A stretch of 64,000 nt of DNA from Nocardioides astragali (GTDB lineage Bacteria; Actinomycetota; Actinomycetes; Propionibacteriales; Nocardioidaceae). Made by a program: the position numbers and the translations under genes. A model generated the notes under the pieces. It saw only the letters and a program-made list of their open reading frames with translations, did not search any database and was not told the DNA's origin. The stretch spans positions 124,001-188,000 of the forward strand of contig NZ_JAFMZM010000002.1 in NCBI RefSeq assembly GCF_024436375.1, given 5' to 3'. Every line of letters begins with the position of its first letter. Positions within the stretch are counted from its first letter, which is position 1. Below are positions 19,301-26,234 of this stretch, piece after piece.

Positions 19301-19479
19301 CGGACGTCTCGTTCCTGCCCTCGCCGCCGGACACCCCCGTCATCGACGTGGCGACCTCGTGGCCCGCAGTGATCTGGGTCGCCGCGGTGTGTCTGGTGGT
19401 CCTGCCGTCCGTTGCCGCGCTGGCCGGCCTCGCCGTGGCCCGCCGCGCCGACCTGGAACGTGCGAGGGAGAGCAGCTGA
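16342..19479 (+). CDS. FtsX/MacB-type ABC transporter permease (large)
   Basis: This 1045-residue membrane protein has one N-terminal membrane helix (QALALVAISALVTACTAFAPV), a large extracytoplasmic region, FtsX-type membrane blocks (APMAVLAIYVLWLVLS and following, then VVAVITVASALAVFSI), a second soluble region and a final set of helices (APAVMLLALLVLLVLAI to the C-terminus). That is the two-FtsX-repeat layout of a lipoprotein or peptide export/extraction permease. The ATG at 16342 has GAGGA 8 nt upstream. The two following genes encode its ATPases. The SOS box lies in the 69-nt gap shared with imuA'. The substrate is unknown. Confidence 0.88.
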   Translation: MVARLWRVAHGATRVGATGCQHEAKGVPRAARWSPVRHAWGAAWGHRRGQALALVAISALVTACTAFAPVYDRVMQQALVDTLLAQATPAERTVTVLSESKVFAGSALEARDPRALEALFPDAVDVRLAPAVLGRTATVTPARGDVPPAGLLVWREDACEHVRVLSGRCPAGAGEILVSEADVENFGLDIGSTRTVNPGIEGEPGVRLEVVGTYAPRDEEWWQGTRLVGISNVFPGLEPSANHDAWLTTEETFADAPILTRETSQAGAPLLAATAGVEEVIALGDEQRTMARDLRTMAEDLQVDSGLDELADDVRSQVRQAHRTVPLLVAPMAVLAIYVLWLVLSAATAQRRGEVAVARLRGRGPAGAAALLLLELLPALVVGVVPGAAVALAGGAVAAAVLPGDTPFEVAPGFATTVLIAVLALVLTALAAAVRTAREPVHEVIRSGPVPSRRWALGAPDAFVVACAATGVLAFVSGSLQGPLALAGPALLALLAGLLLAHVTVPVASATGRRLLRRGRLVSGVSLLETGRRRETRAVVAVITVASALAVFSIDALVIGERNRVNASEHDAGAPVVLGVAGRDLDTVRAALGVADPTGRRATPVLLARDTLAVEPAEFSRIAFFPRGAPTPAQWRAIAPPDREPVVLRGARFSLDVTSGDELTAADVFGSDVEVNLALVVTPSTGARRTIALGPLPPPGASRTLVGTSAECAGGCRLAAVQLTTAQGVVIGGDLELTDLRADGKPVEWGTSAEDWNPTEEESTLILPLDSGTSGVLHLQLAVSGLYPVELRPSWVPRTVPALLPTKPEDPLGLVVTGVDGTDRPAEAVGRVVLLPAMPRRAALVDLDAVTRGQDITFDTRTEVWLVDDPELVEAVVAALGERGLAVTDVRRYATIRQSYEDTVASWSLALGAAVAPAVMLLALLVLLVLAIIGWRSRARNLAILRLNGAGPRTTRRLAVWAQPPAVLVGIVGGVAAGLAGALLAMPDVSFLPSPPDTPVIDVATSWPAVIWVAAVCLVVLPSVAALAGLAVARRADLERARESS

Positions 19480-20306
19480 TGCACGGACTCGCGATCCGGA
19501 CCCGCGGCCTGGTGCACATCTACCACGTCGAGGGACACGACGTGGCGGCGCTCTCGGGCGTCGACCTGGACGTCGCTGCGGGAGAGGTGGTCGGCCTGCT
19601 GGGGCCGTCCGGATCGGGCAAGTCGACGCTCATGAGCCTGGTGGCGGGGATCCTCCGGCCCAGCGCCGGCAAGGTCTTCGTCGGCGAGACCGAGCTCTCC
19701 GCCGCCCAGCCGCGCGCCCTCGACAGCCTGCGGGCGACCGAGGTCGGCCTGATGCTGCAGGGCGCAGACCGCAACCTGATACCCCATGCCACGCCGGACG
19801 GCAACGTACGCTTCGCCCAGCACAAGGCGCGTCGCGCGGGCCGGTCACTCGCGGATCCGACGCAGATCCTCGACGACCTGGGGCTCGCAGAGCACGCCGA
19901 CCGGCCGCTGGCCGAGCTCACCCCCGGCGAGCTGCAGCTGGCCGCGGTCGCCGTGGCGGTGTCCACCCGTCCGGGCCTGCTCCTGTGCGACGAGCCCACG
20001 AGCCAGCTCGACCACGCTGCCCGCGACCAGGTGCTGGCGGCGCTCGCCCACGTCAACCGCACCTACGGCACCACCGTCGTCCTGGTCACCCACGACCCGG
20101 ACGTCGCGCGCGTGCTGCCTCGTACGGTCACCATCCGGGACGGTCGGATCGGTGGTGAGGGGCGCAGCGGCGAGGAGTACGCGGTGGTGACCGCGGACGG
20201 GTTCCTGCCACTGCTCGGCCACGTCCGGGACCGGCTGCCACCGGGAACGCTGGTGCGCGTCCACGAGGTCGGCGACCACTTCGAGCTGCGGGCGGAGGAG
20301 GGATGA
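19479..20306 (+). CDS. ABC transporter ATP-binding protein (LolD/MacB type) 1
   Basis: This 275-residue ATPase has Walker A GPSGSGKS, a modified signature LTPGELQLAAVA instead of canonical LSGGQ, and Walker B LLLCDEPTSQLD. The ATG overlaps the stop codon of the permease gene by 1 nt. A C-terminal extension of about 45 residues (EYAVVTADGFLPLLGHVRDR) is absent from typical LolD. The unusual signature suggests it may be the less active partner in a heterodimer with the next ATPase. It is clearly coupled to the FtsX gene. Confidence 0.9.
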   Translation: MHGLAIRTRGLVHIYHVEGHDVAALSGVDLDVAAGEVVGLLGPSGSGKSTLMSLVAGILRPSAGKVFVGETELSAAQPRALDSLRATEVGLMLQGADRNLIPHATPDGNVRFAQHKARRAGRSLADPTQILDDLGLAEHADRPLAELTPGELQLAAVAVAVSTRPGLLLCDEPTSQLDHAARDQVLAALAHVNRTYGTTVVLVTHDPDVARVLPRTVTIRDGRIGGEGRSGEEYAVVTADGFLPLLGHVRDRLPPGTLVRVHEVGDHFELRAEEG

Positions 20307-20968
20307 GCACGCTGGAAGCCGTGGGGCTGGGCGTCGCCTACGACCAGGTGGTGGCCGTGCACCCGCTGGACCTGGAGGTGCCGGAGGGGCGGATGGTCTC
20401 GGTGACCGGCCCCACGGGTGCCGGCAAGTCGTCACTTCTGTGGGCGCTGGCCCGCGCGCTGCGCCCCGCGGTCGCGTCGGTGACGGGCACGGTGCGCGTC
20501 GACGACTCCCCGGTGGATGACCGGGACAGCGCTGCTCGGGCCGGCGTCGTGCTGGTGCCGCAGGGCAACGGTCTGCCCGCCGGTCTGTCCGCAGAGGAGA
20601 GCATCCTCGTCCCGATGCTCGCGCTCGGGGTCCCCGCCCGTGAAGCCTCGCAGCGCGTCGACGAGCAGCTCGCCCGCGTCGGCCTGGACGAGTTCGGTCG
20701 TCACCTGGTGGACCAGCTCTCGGGCGGACAGCAGCAGCGGGTGGCGCTGGCCAGGGCGTTGGCCCTGCGCCCCGCCGTGCTGCTCGCCGACGAGTCGACC
20801 AGTGACCTGGACGCGGGCAACAGGGAGCGCATGATGGGGTTGCTGAGGGAGGAGGCCGCAGGCGGGGCCGCGATCGTCTTCGCCACCCACGACCCCGATG
20901 CTGCGGCCGTGACCGACGCGATCCTCGCCCTGGACCAAGGTGTCGCCACGTGGATCCGCACCGTCTGA
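20303..20968 (+). CDS. ABC transporter ATP-binding protein (LolD/MacB type) 2
   Basis: This 221-residue ATPase carries Walker A GPTGAGKSS, the canonical signature LSGGQQQRVALARAL and Walker B VLLADESTSDLDAGN; the Walker B glutamate is present. It overlaps the preceding ATPase gene by 4 nt (ATGA). A single FtsX permease with two different ATPase genes suggests a heterodimeric motor. About 320 nt follow before the next clear gene. Confidence 0.9.
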   Translation: MSTLEAVGLGVAYDQVVAVHPLDLEVPEGRMVSVTGPTGAGKSSLLWALARALRPAVASVTGTVRVDDSPVDDRDSAARAGVVLVPQGNGLPAGLSAEESILVPMLALGVPAREASQRVDEQLARVGLDEFGRHLVDQLSGGQQQRVALARALALRPAVLLADESTSDLDAGNRERMMGLLREEAAGGAAIVFATHDPDAAAVTDAILALDQGVATWIRTV

Positions 20969-21186
20969 GTGCGCGCATGTCCCCTCTCCATCGGTGCCAG
21001 CTCCGGGACCGGGAACTGGCGATTGATCAGGGAATGCAGGTGCGGTTAAATCGGTGGCGAGGCGACGAGGACCTCGCTGTTGCGCAGGACAGGCACGAGA
21101 TGCCGCTGCAGACCCTGGCCGTGTCATACGGCCGAGGACCTCGCCGCCTCCCTCGCTGTCCTGGCGACGACGATCAGAGCTGCGGT

Positions 21187-21255
21187 TCAGAACGCCTTCA
21201 TCGCCTCGATGCCGATCTCGGAACGAACAGACGGGAGCACACTCATCGGATTCAC
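21187..21255 (-). CDS. Possible 22-residue peptide (MNPMSVLPSVRSEIGIEAMKAF)
   Basis: A GTG at 21255 is preceded, 8 nt upstream, by a very good AGGAGGT site and opens a 22-codon frame ending in TGA. The same frame continues after the stop with a hydrophobic run (TAALIVVARTAR), so it could be a truncated small protein rather than a true peptide gene. It lies 37 nt downstream of the cysteine-rich protein in the same orientation. No homology is recognised. The rest of 20969-21292 shows no gene. Confidence 0.35.
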   Translation of the reverse strand: MNPMSVLPSVRSEIGIEAMKAF

Positions 21256-21292
21256 CGGCGGGCACCTCCTACTTGGGGTCACCGGGGTCCTG

Positions 21293-21475
21293 TCAGCGGC
21301 CGAAGAGCCGCGACAGGAAGCCACCGCCCGAGCTGGCAGCCGCCTTCTGGGCCGGCGTGTGCTGGCCGTTGCACCAGTCCTTTGCGGGCACACCCGCCCT
21401 GACCTGGCTGACGTGCTGGCCGCAGCCGGCCCAGGTGGTCTTGCCGCAGGTCTTGCATCGGGTTGCTCGGCACAT
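21293..21475 (-). CDS. Small cysteine-rich (zinc-ribbon-like) protein
   Basis: This 60-residue protein reads MCRATRCKTCGKTTWAGCGQ and ends in SSGGGFLSRLFGR. The spacing of Cys residues (Cys2, Cys7, Cys10, Cys18) and a later WCNGQH suggests a metal-binding ribbon. Small proteins of this type are widespread in actinobacteria without a known function. The ATG at 21475 has GGAG six bases upstream, which is better than the ATG at 21487. It follows the TauE gene by 88 nt and may be the last full gene of the sulfur operon. Confidence 0.7.
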   Translation of the reverse strand: MCRATRCKTCGKTTWAGCGQHVSQVRAGVPAKDWCNGQHTPAQKAAASSGGGFLSRLFGR

Positions 21476-21563
21476 GAGGTGCTCCATTCTGAGTGTGGTG
21501 TGTCGGGTGGAGGGGCGACGCGGCGGGGGTGACGGGTCGATGGGGGCAGTCAGCGAGGGCTGG

Positions 21564-22388
21564 TCAGACGAGGGCTGGGATGGCGCGCGCGGCGGTGTAG
21601 GTCGCGACAGCCACCACCACGCCGGTGAACGCGACGGAGAGGCGCCGGGTGTCGGTGCGTACCGCGAGCCGGGCACCCGCGATGGATCCGGCGACAGCGG
21701 TGAGGGTGAGGGCGGCGACGAGCCACCAGTCGGCGCTCAGCCCGGTGCCCGCGCGAGTGAGCAGAGCCGCGGTGCTCGTGACGGTGATGACGACCAGCGA
21801 CGTTCCGCCCGCGTATCCCATCGGCAGCGCGAGAGCGAGAACGAGTGCGGGCACCACGAGGAATCCGCCGCCGACGCCAAGGAAGCCCGTGAGGAGGCCG
21901 ACGGCGGTCGCAGTGACGAGAATCTTGAGTGCGCGCGGGCACTGGCACATGAACGCGGGGCTGAACGTGATGATCGGGTCGTCGAGCTGGGGTCGGACCG
22001 CATGGACGCCCGCTGGTGCGCCTCCGCGGCTGCGCCACTGTCGGGCTGCCATCAGGCCGGCGACCACGAGCATCAGCACCGCGAACGCGGCCATCAGCAT
22101 CGGTTCGGGAACGGCCGCCGATGCGCGGGCGCCAGCCACGGCGCCACCGGTTGCCACGGCGCCGAAGGTGAGGCCCCGCGCGAGCAGGACGTTCCCGGAC
22201 CGGTACGCGGTGACGGCACCGGCGAGCGAGGTGACGCCGACGATGACCAGCGACCCAGTCGTGGCTTGGGTGGGTGTCTGACCGAGTCCGAGCAGCACGG
22301 GGATGGCCAGGATGGAGCCGCCGCCGCCGAGCGCGCCCAGGCTGAGGCCGATGAGCGCGCCTGCGACGAGGGCGAGGGCGAGAGTCAC
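21564..22388 (-). CDS. Sulfite/organosulfonate exporter, TauE/SafE family
   Basis: This 274-residue membrane protein has the TauE/SafE double repeat: GALGGGGSILAIPVLLGLG at the N-terminus and GFLGVGGGFLVVPALVL in the second half, each in the first helix of a four-helix bundle, joined by a soluble linker. The family exports small sulfur oxyanions such as sulfite. It overlaps the persulfide dioxygenase gene by 4 nt (22385-22388). Sulfite or thiosulfate produced by that enzyme is the likely cargo, which is inference from context. The region upstream carries CsoR/CstR-like operators. Confidence 0.92.
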   Translation of the reverse strand: MTLALALVAGALIGLSLGALGGGGSILAIPVLLGLGQTPTQATTGSLVIVGVTSLAGAVTAYRSGNVLLARGLTFGAVATGGAVAGARASAAVPEPMLMAAFAVLMLVVAGLMAARQWRSRGGAPAGVHAVRPQLDDPIITFSPAFMCQCPRALKILVTATAVGLLTGFLGVGGGFLVVPALVLALALPMGYAGGTSLVVITVTSTAALLTRAGTGLSADWWLVAALTLTAVAGSIAGARLAVRTDTRRLSVAFTGVVVAVATYTAARAIPALV

Positions 22389-23761
22389 GCCTCAGGTCCC
22401 ACGAGGTGCAGCCCGACCTTCTCCGCGTTCTCGAAGGAGTCGTCGATGGCGACCAGGGTCCGGCCGGCCGCGTCGAGCATGGACGCGGCGACCGAGGCCC
22501 GGTAGCCGCTCGCGCAGTGCACCCACACCTCGCCCGCGGGCACCTCAGTGAGTCGGTGCCACAGCTCATGGATCGGGATGTTGACCGCGCCCTCTATGCG
22601 AGAGGAGTCGTGCTCGTCCGCCCGTCGCACGTCCACGACGACCACCTCGCGGTGGTGGCGCACGTGGGCGAGGTCGGCGAACGTGCCGGTCGGGAAGGAG
22701 CTCAGCGCGCGGTCGCTCCAGTCCTCCGGGCCGCCGGTCGCGTGCGCAGCGGGGCGGTCGATGCCGATGCGGACCAGCTCGCGCTGGGCCTCGGCCACGT
22801 CCTCTGCCGTTTCGCCGAGGAGCGTGACGGGCGTGCCCCAGGTGATGAGCCAGCCCAGGTAGGTTGCGAAGCCTCCGTCGAGCCCGAAGTTGAGCGTGCC
22901 AGGGACGTGGCCTGCCGCGAAGGCGGTGCGGTTGCGAAGGTCCACGACCCACTCACCAGCCTCGATGCGCCGGCGTAGCTCGGAGGCGTCTGCGATCGAC
23001 GGCAGGGAGAGATCGGGCTCGGAGGGGCCTTCGGCATTGGCCGGGGCCATGTGGATGTAGTACGCCGGCCACGGGCCCAGGCCGGCCAGCAGCTCCTCGA
23101 CATAGGTTTGCTCGTCCTGCGTAAGGACCGGGTTGGACTGCTTCTCCTGCCCGATAGTGGACGACGTGACGTCGGACTGGGTGGCCGAGCAGAAGGACCC
23201 GAAGCCGTGCGTCGGGTAGACCTTCGCCTCGTCGGGCAGCAGCTCGGCCAGTTGGTGGGCCGACGCGTGCTGATGACGAACCAGGTCGTGGGTGTGCTCG
23301 TGCCCCAGAAGGTCGGGACGGCCGGTGGCGCCGTACAGCAGGGAGCCGCCGGAGAAGACAGCAACCTGGTCGTCCCCGTCGGTCAGTGCGTAGGAGAGGT
23401 GGGTGAACGTGTGGCCGGGGGTTGCCAGCGCGGTGAGGCGCATCCGTCCACCCACCTCGACGGCCTGCCCATCCGTGACGGGGGTACGGATGAAGGACAC
23501 GTCGTCCTCGCCATTGACGAGGTAATGGGCACCGGTGCACTGCGAGAGCGCGAGGCCGCCGGTGATGTAGTCGTTGTGAATGTGGGTCTCGAAGACGTGC
23601 GTGAGCCGCACGCCGTGCTCGTAGAGAAGGGCAAGAACGCGGTCGATGTCGCGCTGCGGGTCGATCACGAAGGCGACCTCGCCGTCGTGCACGAGGTAGG
23701 TGCGGTCGCCGAGCGTGGGAGTCTCGATGGGGATGATCGACAGATCGGTGTATTGGCCCAT
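22385..23761 (-). CDS. Persulfide dioxygenase-rhodanese fusion (CstB-like MBL-fold protein)
   Basis: This 458-residue protein has an N-terminal metallo-beta-lactamase domain of the ETHE1/persulfide dioxygenase type (THIHNDYITGG, TPGHTFTHLSY, THGFGSFC) followed by two rhodanese domains. The last has an active-site cysteine in VHCASGYRAS; the first lacks one (the loop reads LLGETAEDV). Such fusions oxidise glutathione- or protein-bound persulfides to sulfite/thiosulfate. The ATG at 23761 follows AAGGAG by 7 nt. The frame is also open 54 codons upstream through a rhodanese remnant, so a longer product cannot be excluded. Confidence 0.92.
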   Translation of the reverse strand: MGQYTDLSIIPIETPTLGDRTYLVHDGEVAFVIDPQRDIDRVLALLYEHGVRLTHVFETHIHNDYITGGLALSQCTGAHYLVNGEDDVSFIRTPVTDGQAVEVGGRMRLTALATPGHTFTHLSYALTDGDDQVAVFSGGSLLYGATGRPDLLGHEHTHDLVRHQHASAHQLAELLPDEAKVYPTHGFGSFCSATQSDVTSSTIGQEKQSNPVLTQDEQTYVEELLAGLGPWPAYYIHMAPANAEGPSEPDLSLPSIADASELRRRIEAGEWVVDLRNRTAFAAGHVPGTLNFGLDGGFATYLGWLITWGTPVTLLGETAEDVAEAQRELVRIGIDRPAAHATGGPEDWSDRALSSFPTGTFADLAHVRHHREVVVVDVRRADEHDSSRIEGAVNIPIHELWHRLTEVPAGEVWVHCASGYRASVAASMLDAAGRTLVAIDDSFENAEKVGLHLVGPEA

Positions 23762-23958
23762 GTTCGTCTCCTTGCGGAATAGGTCTCTGTGGCTACGGCT
23801 GCTGGGCTGGTCGGCGGCTGTCGGGGCCACGGTCTCGAGCAACCGCCCGGAGCGGGACCAGGCGGCCGTGCCACCGGTCACCGAGTACGCGTCGTACCCG
23901 CTAGCGACGAGCAGGTCCGTCATCGCGCAAAGTCGATCTCGGAGGTGCGGCTGCTCAT
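23762..23958 (-). pseudogene. Remnant of a single-domain rhodanese (both ends kept, catalytic core lost)
   Basis: Downstream of a GGAAGGA site, an ATG at 23958 encodes 12 residues (MSSRTSEIDFAR) and stops in ATGA at 23920-23923. The overlapping frame from 23923 encodes MTDLLVASGYDAYSVTGGTAAW, which looks like the C-terminal part of a small rhodanese, normally preceded by the catalytic CxxGxRS loop. The middle, including the catalytic cysteine, is missing. The second frame runs without a stop into the persulfide dioxygenase gene. The simplest reading is an internal deletion in a former first gene of the operon. Confidence 0.6.
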
Positions 23959-23990
23959 CAGTTCTGGAGTCCTTCCGTCAGCCCGAATGA

Positions 23991-24006
23991 ATACCCGGTG
24001 GGGTAT
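23991..24006. promoter_or_regulatory. CsoR/CstR-type operator-like palindrome 1
   Basis: ATACCC-GGTG-GGGTAT is a perfect 6-bp inverted repeat around four bases, matching the TACCC-N-GGGTA architecture bound by CsoR/CstR repressors. It lies 33 nt upstream of the rhodanese remnant, positioned to control the leftward operon. Confidence 0.8.
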
Positions 24007-24027
24007 CGTCGACATCCCTCACCGTAC

Positions 24028-24043
24028 ACACCCCCGGGGGTAT
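24028..24043. promoter_or_regulatory. CsoR/CstR-type operator-like palindrome 2
   Basis: ACACCCCCGGGGGTAT has a perfect ACCCCCGGGGGT core and lies midway between the two divergent arms. It resembles the sites at 23991 and 24084 and is probably bound by the CsoR-family protein encoded at 24923. Confidence 0.7.
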
Positions 24044-24083
24044 TCCCAACCAGGGCTCAACCCGCGGCAGGCGCCGCTGCGGA

Positions 24084-24099
24084 ATACGGTGGGGGGTAT
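24084..24099. promoter_or_regulatory. CsoR/CstR-type operator-like palindrome 3
   Basis: ATACGGTGGGGGGTAT keeps the outer ATAC/GTAT inverted ends and a G-rich centre but is less symmetric than the two sites to its left. It lies 54 nt upstream of the thioredoxin start and is placed to control the rightward operon, including the regulator gene itself. Confidence 0.65.
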
Positions 24100-24153
24100 C
24101 GTCGTTAGTCCGGTACACCCCTGTCGGGGACCACGACGAGAAGGAGAGGCCCG

Positions 24154-24513
24154 ATGGCCACCATCAACCTGAGCGCCGAGGACTTCGAGCGCACCGTGAC
24201 CAGCAACGACATCGTCTTCGTCGACTTCTGGGCGTCTTGGTGCGGTCCGTGCCGCATGTTCGCCCCCGTCTACGAGAACGCGTCGACCGAGCACCCGGAC
24301 ATCGTGTTCGGCAAGGTCGACACCGAGGCCGAGCAGGCGCTCGCCGCCTCGGCGCAGATCACCTCCATTCCCACCCTGATGGCGTTCAAGGGCGGCACGC
24401 TGGTGTTCTCCCAGCCCGGCGCCCTGCCGGCCGCCGCGCTGGAGCAGGTCATCAACGCCATCCGCGATCTCGACGTCGAGGCGGCCCTTGCCGAGCAGAG
24501 GCAGAGCGCCTGA
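24154..24513 (+). CDS. Thioredoxin
   Basis: This 119-residue protein has a single thioredoxin fold with active site WASWCGPC (Cys30 and Cys33), the cis-proline segment ITSIPTLMAFKGG and the helix that follows. It is cytoplasmic. The ATG at 24154 follows AAGGAGAGG. It is the first gene of the rightward arm and overlaps the DUF302 gene by 1 nt. In this setting it probably reduces persulfides or recycles the rhodanese and dioxygenase; that is inference. Confidence 0.94.
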   Translation: MATINLSAEDFERTVTSNDIVFVDFWASWCGPCRMFAPVYENASTEHPDIVFGKVDTEAEQALAASAQITSIPTLMAFKGGTLVFSQPGALPAAALEQVINAIRDLDVEAALAEQRQSA

Positions 24514-24923
24514 TGGCCGGGTTCACTCTCACCGCGACACTCACGCTGCCGTACGACGACGCCGTCGACGCGACCCGCGCCGCACTGGCTGACCAAGGTT
24601 TCGGCATCCTCACCGAGATCGACCTCATGGCCACCTTGAAGACCAAGCTCGACGTCGACGTCGCCCCTCAGATCATCCTCGGCGCCTGTCGGCCCGCCCT
24701 GGCCTACGAGGCGCTCAGCGTCGACCCGTCCATCGCCGCGGTGCTGCCATGCAACGTGGTCGTGCGGGCCCTCGACGAGACGACCGCCATCGTCGAGGCC
24801 TTCGACCCCGACGCGATGATGGGACTGGCCGACAACGACGCGCTGCACTCCGTCGCCGCCGACGCCAAAGCGCGGCTCACTGCCGCCCTGAATGCACTCG
24901 ACTCCACCCAAGGAGCAAACTGA
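24513..24923 (+). CDS. DUF302 domain protein
   Basis: This 136-residue protein shows the DUF302 pattern: a first strand with paired residues (YDDAVDATRAALADQGFGILTEID), the central LGACRPALAYEAL with one conserved cysteine, and LPCNVVVRAL with another. The function of the family is not established. It is repeatedly found with CsoR regulators, thioredoxins and persulfide enzymes, as here, and the two cysteines could carry sulfane sulfur. It is coupled by 1-nt overlaps to genes on both sides. Confidence 0.88.
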   Translation: MAGFTLTATLTLPYDDAVDATRAALADQGFGILTEIDLMATLKTKLDVDVAPQIILGACRPALAYEALSVDPSIAAVLPCNVVVRALDETTAIVEAFDPDAMMGLADNDALHSVAADAKARLTAALNALDSTQGAN

Positions 24924-25186
24924 TGGAGCTCGACCCCACCCAGATGACCCCGGTCATCAACCGCATCAAGCGGGCCCAGGGCCAGCTGGCCGGCGTGCTG
25001 CGCCTCCTCGAGGAAGGCCGCGACTGCGAGGACGTCGTCACGCAGCTCGCGGCAGTCTCCAAGGCCCTGGACAGGGCCGGGTTCGCCATCGTCGCGAGCG
25101 GTCTGCAGCAGTGCCTGGCCGATGGCGACGGGGTCGACTCGGTCGACGTCAAGAAGATGGAGAAGCTCTTCCTCTCGCTGGCGTGA
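24923..25186 (+). CDS. CsoR-family repressor, CstR-like (persulfide-sensing type)
   Basis: This 87-residue all-helical regulator has the CsoR/RcnR/FrmR DNA-binding helix (INRIKRAQGQLAGVLRLLEE). Cys35 and Cys64 are 29 residues apart, as in CsoR and CstR. The copper-ligand histidine of CsoR, four residues before the second cysteine, is Gly60 here, and that absence is characteristic of the persulfide sensor CstR. The surrounding genes handle sulfane sulfur, which agrees. It is the last gene of the rightward arm and likely binds the three palindromes at 23991-24099. Metal sensing cannot be formally excluded. Confidence 0.87.
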   Translation: MELDPTQMTPVINRIKRAQGQLAGVLRLLEEGRDCEDVVTQLAAVSKALDRAGFAIVASGLQQCLADGDGVDSVDVKKMEKLFLSLA

Positions 25187-25487
25187 AGACCTCCATGGGG
25201 TCCACGCCCCAGCGGCGCCGGCCGCATACCGTCCACATGAAAAGGCCGCGACGGGGCGTCCCCAGCTTAGTCAGCTGAAGGCGGCCGGGGGAGCTGCGCT
25301 CTTACAGATCCTCCAAGGCGAAGGTCGATGGCAGCACGCGTGCGTTCTGAGCTCTTCGGCGTGAGGTGGGTGACGTACGCAGCGTGAAGCCCACGTCAGC
25401 CGTGCCCAGTGTCTCTGTGGCCGTTGTGTCCGCTCCTTCATGCGCTCGCGGCCGGTGACGCGTACAGCTCGAATGTCCAGTTCTTGG
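25187..25487. other. Non-coding interval after the sulfur operon
   Basis: These 301 nt separate the rightward sulfur operon from a convergent ABC exporter. No ORF with a convincing start, no tRNA and no strong terminator were found. Short G/C hairpins such as GGGGCGTCCCC near 25254 could act weakly in termination. Confidence 0.5.
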
Positions 25488-26234
25488 CTACACGACGTCG
25501 CGTCGCTGGACCAGCAGCAGACCGGCCGCAGCGGGTAGGACGCCCCAGGTGAGCAACGCCGTGAGCGCGGCCCATGTGTTGACGTCGGTGCTGACTCCGG
25601 AGATGACTGCGCCGAGTGTGGGAGGGATCCACGACGCTGCGTCGCTGAACAGCTGCACGACGAGGGGCGGGATCATGAAGAGCGCTAGGACGACTGCTGT
25701 CACCGCGCCACCGAGGTTGCGGATCACGGCTCCGAGCCCGGCGCCGAGGACAGCGCCAATGGCTCCGGCAAACGTCGTGGCGGCGAGGATCTGGGTGACG
25801 CCACCGGCTGTCACCAGGAAGCCGTACTCGGTGCTGGGCAGAGCGAGAGCGACGCCCGCGATGATGAACCCCTGACCGATCAGCCCGAGAAGTGCACCGC
25901 CGAGCAAGACAGCTGTCAGCTGGGCGAGACCCGCGCGCATCCGCCTCGGGCACGTCAGGTAGGTGGGGACGACGGTGTTGTGTCCGTACTCGCGAGCCAC
26001 GGCGATCGCGCCGAACAGCCCGGTGCCCAACATGGCATTGAAGGCGAATGCCATCAGCGACTGCTGGTCCGCAGCGGTCGCGATGAACGCCTTGCTGCCG
26101 TCCATGTCGGTGCCGAACATGACGACCGCGGCGTCGATGCCGGCGATGAGGACCAGCACGGCGAGGAAGCCGAGTGGCAACTTGGTGGTGGTGAGCTTGC
26201 GGATCTCAGCCCGGACGAGTCGTAGCCACGTCAT
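25488..26234 (-). CDS. ABC-2 type exporter permease
   Basis: This 248-residue membrane protein has the ABC-2 subfamily opening (MTWLRLVRAEIRKLTTTKLPL) and about six membrane segments, ending in the short basic tail LLLVQRRDVV. It overlaps the ATPase gene by 4 nt (26231-26234) and is the last gene of an alpha/beta hydrolase-ATPase-permease operon. Similar pairs in actinobacteria export antibiotics or lipids, or confer resistance. The substrate is unknown. Confidence 0.88.
   Translation of the reverse strand: MTWLRLVRAEIRKLTTTKLPLGFLAVLVLIAGIDAAVVMFGTDMDGSKAFIATAADQQSLMAFAFNAMLGTGLFGAIAVAREYGHNTVVPTYLTCPRRMRAGLAQLTAVLLGGALLGLIGQGFIIAGVALALPSTEYGFLVTAGGVTQILAATTFAGAIGAVLGAGLGAVIRNLGGAVTAVVLALFMIPPLVVQLFSDAASWIPPTLGAVISGVSTDVNTWAALTALLTWGVLPAAAGLLLVQRRDVV

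Noticed and set aside
22385..23923. A 512-residue version of the persulfide dioxygenase
   Set aside because: The added N-terminus is a rhodanese C-terminal remnant, while the ATG at 23761 has a good ribosome binding site and begins the domain. The longer form is kept only as a possibility.
24113..24131. A fourth CsoR/CstR-like site (ACACCCCTGTCGGGGACC)
   Set aside because: The outer half-sites do not match the ATAC/GTAT ends of the other three and the symmetry is poor.
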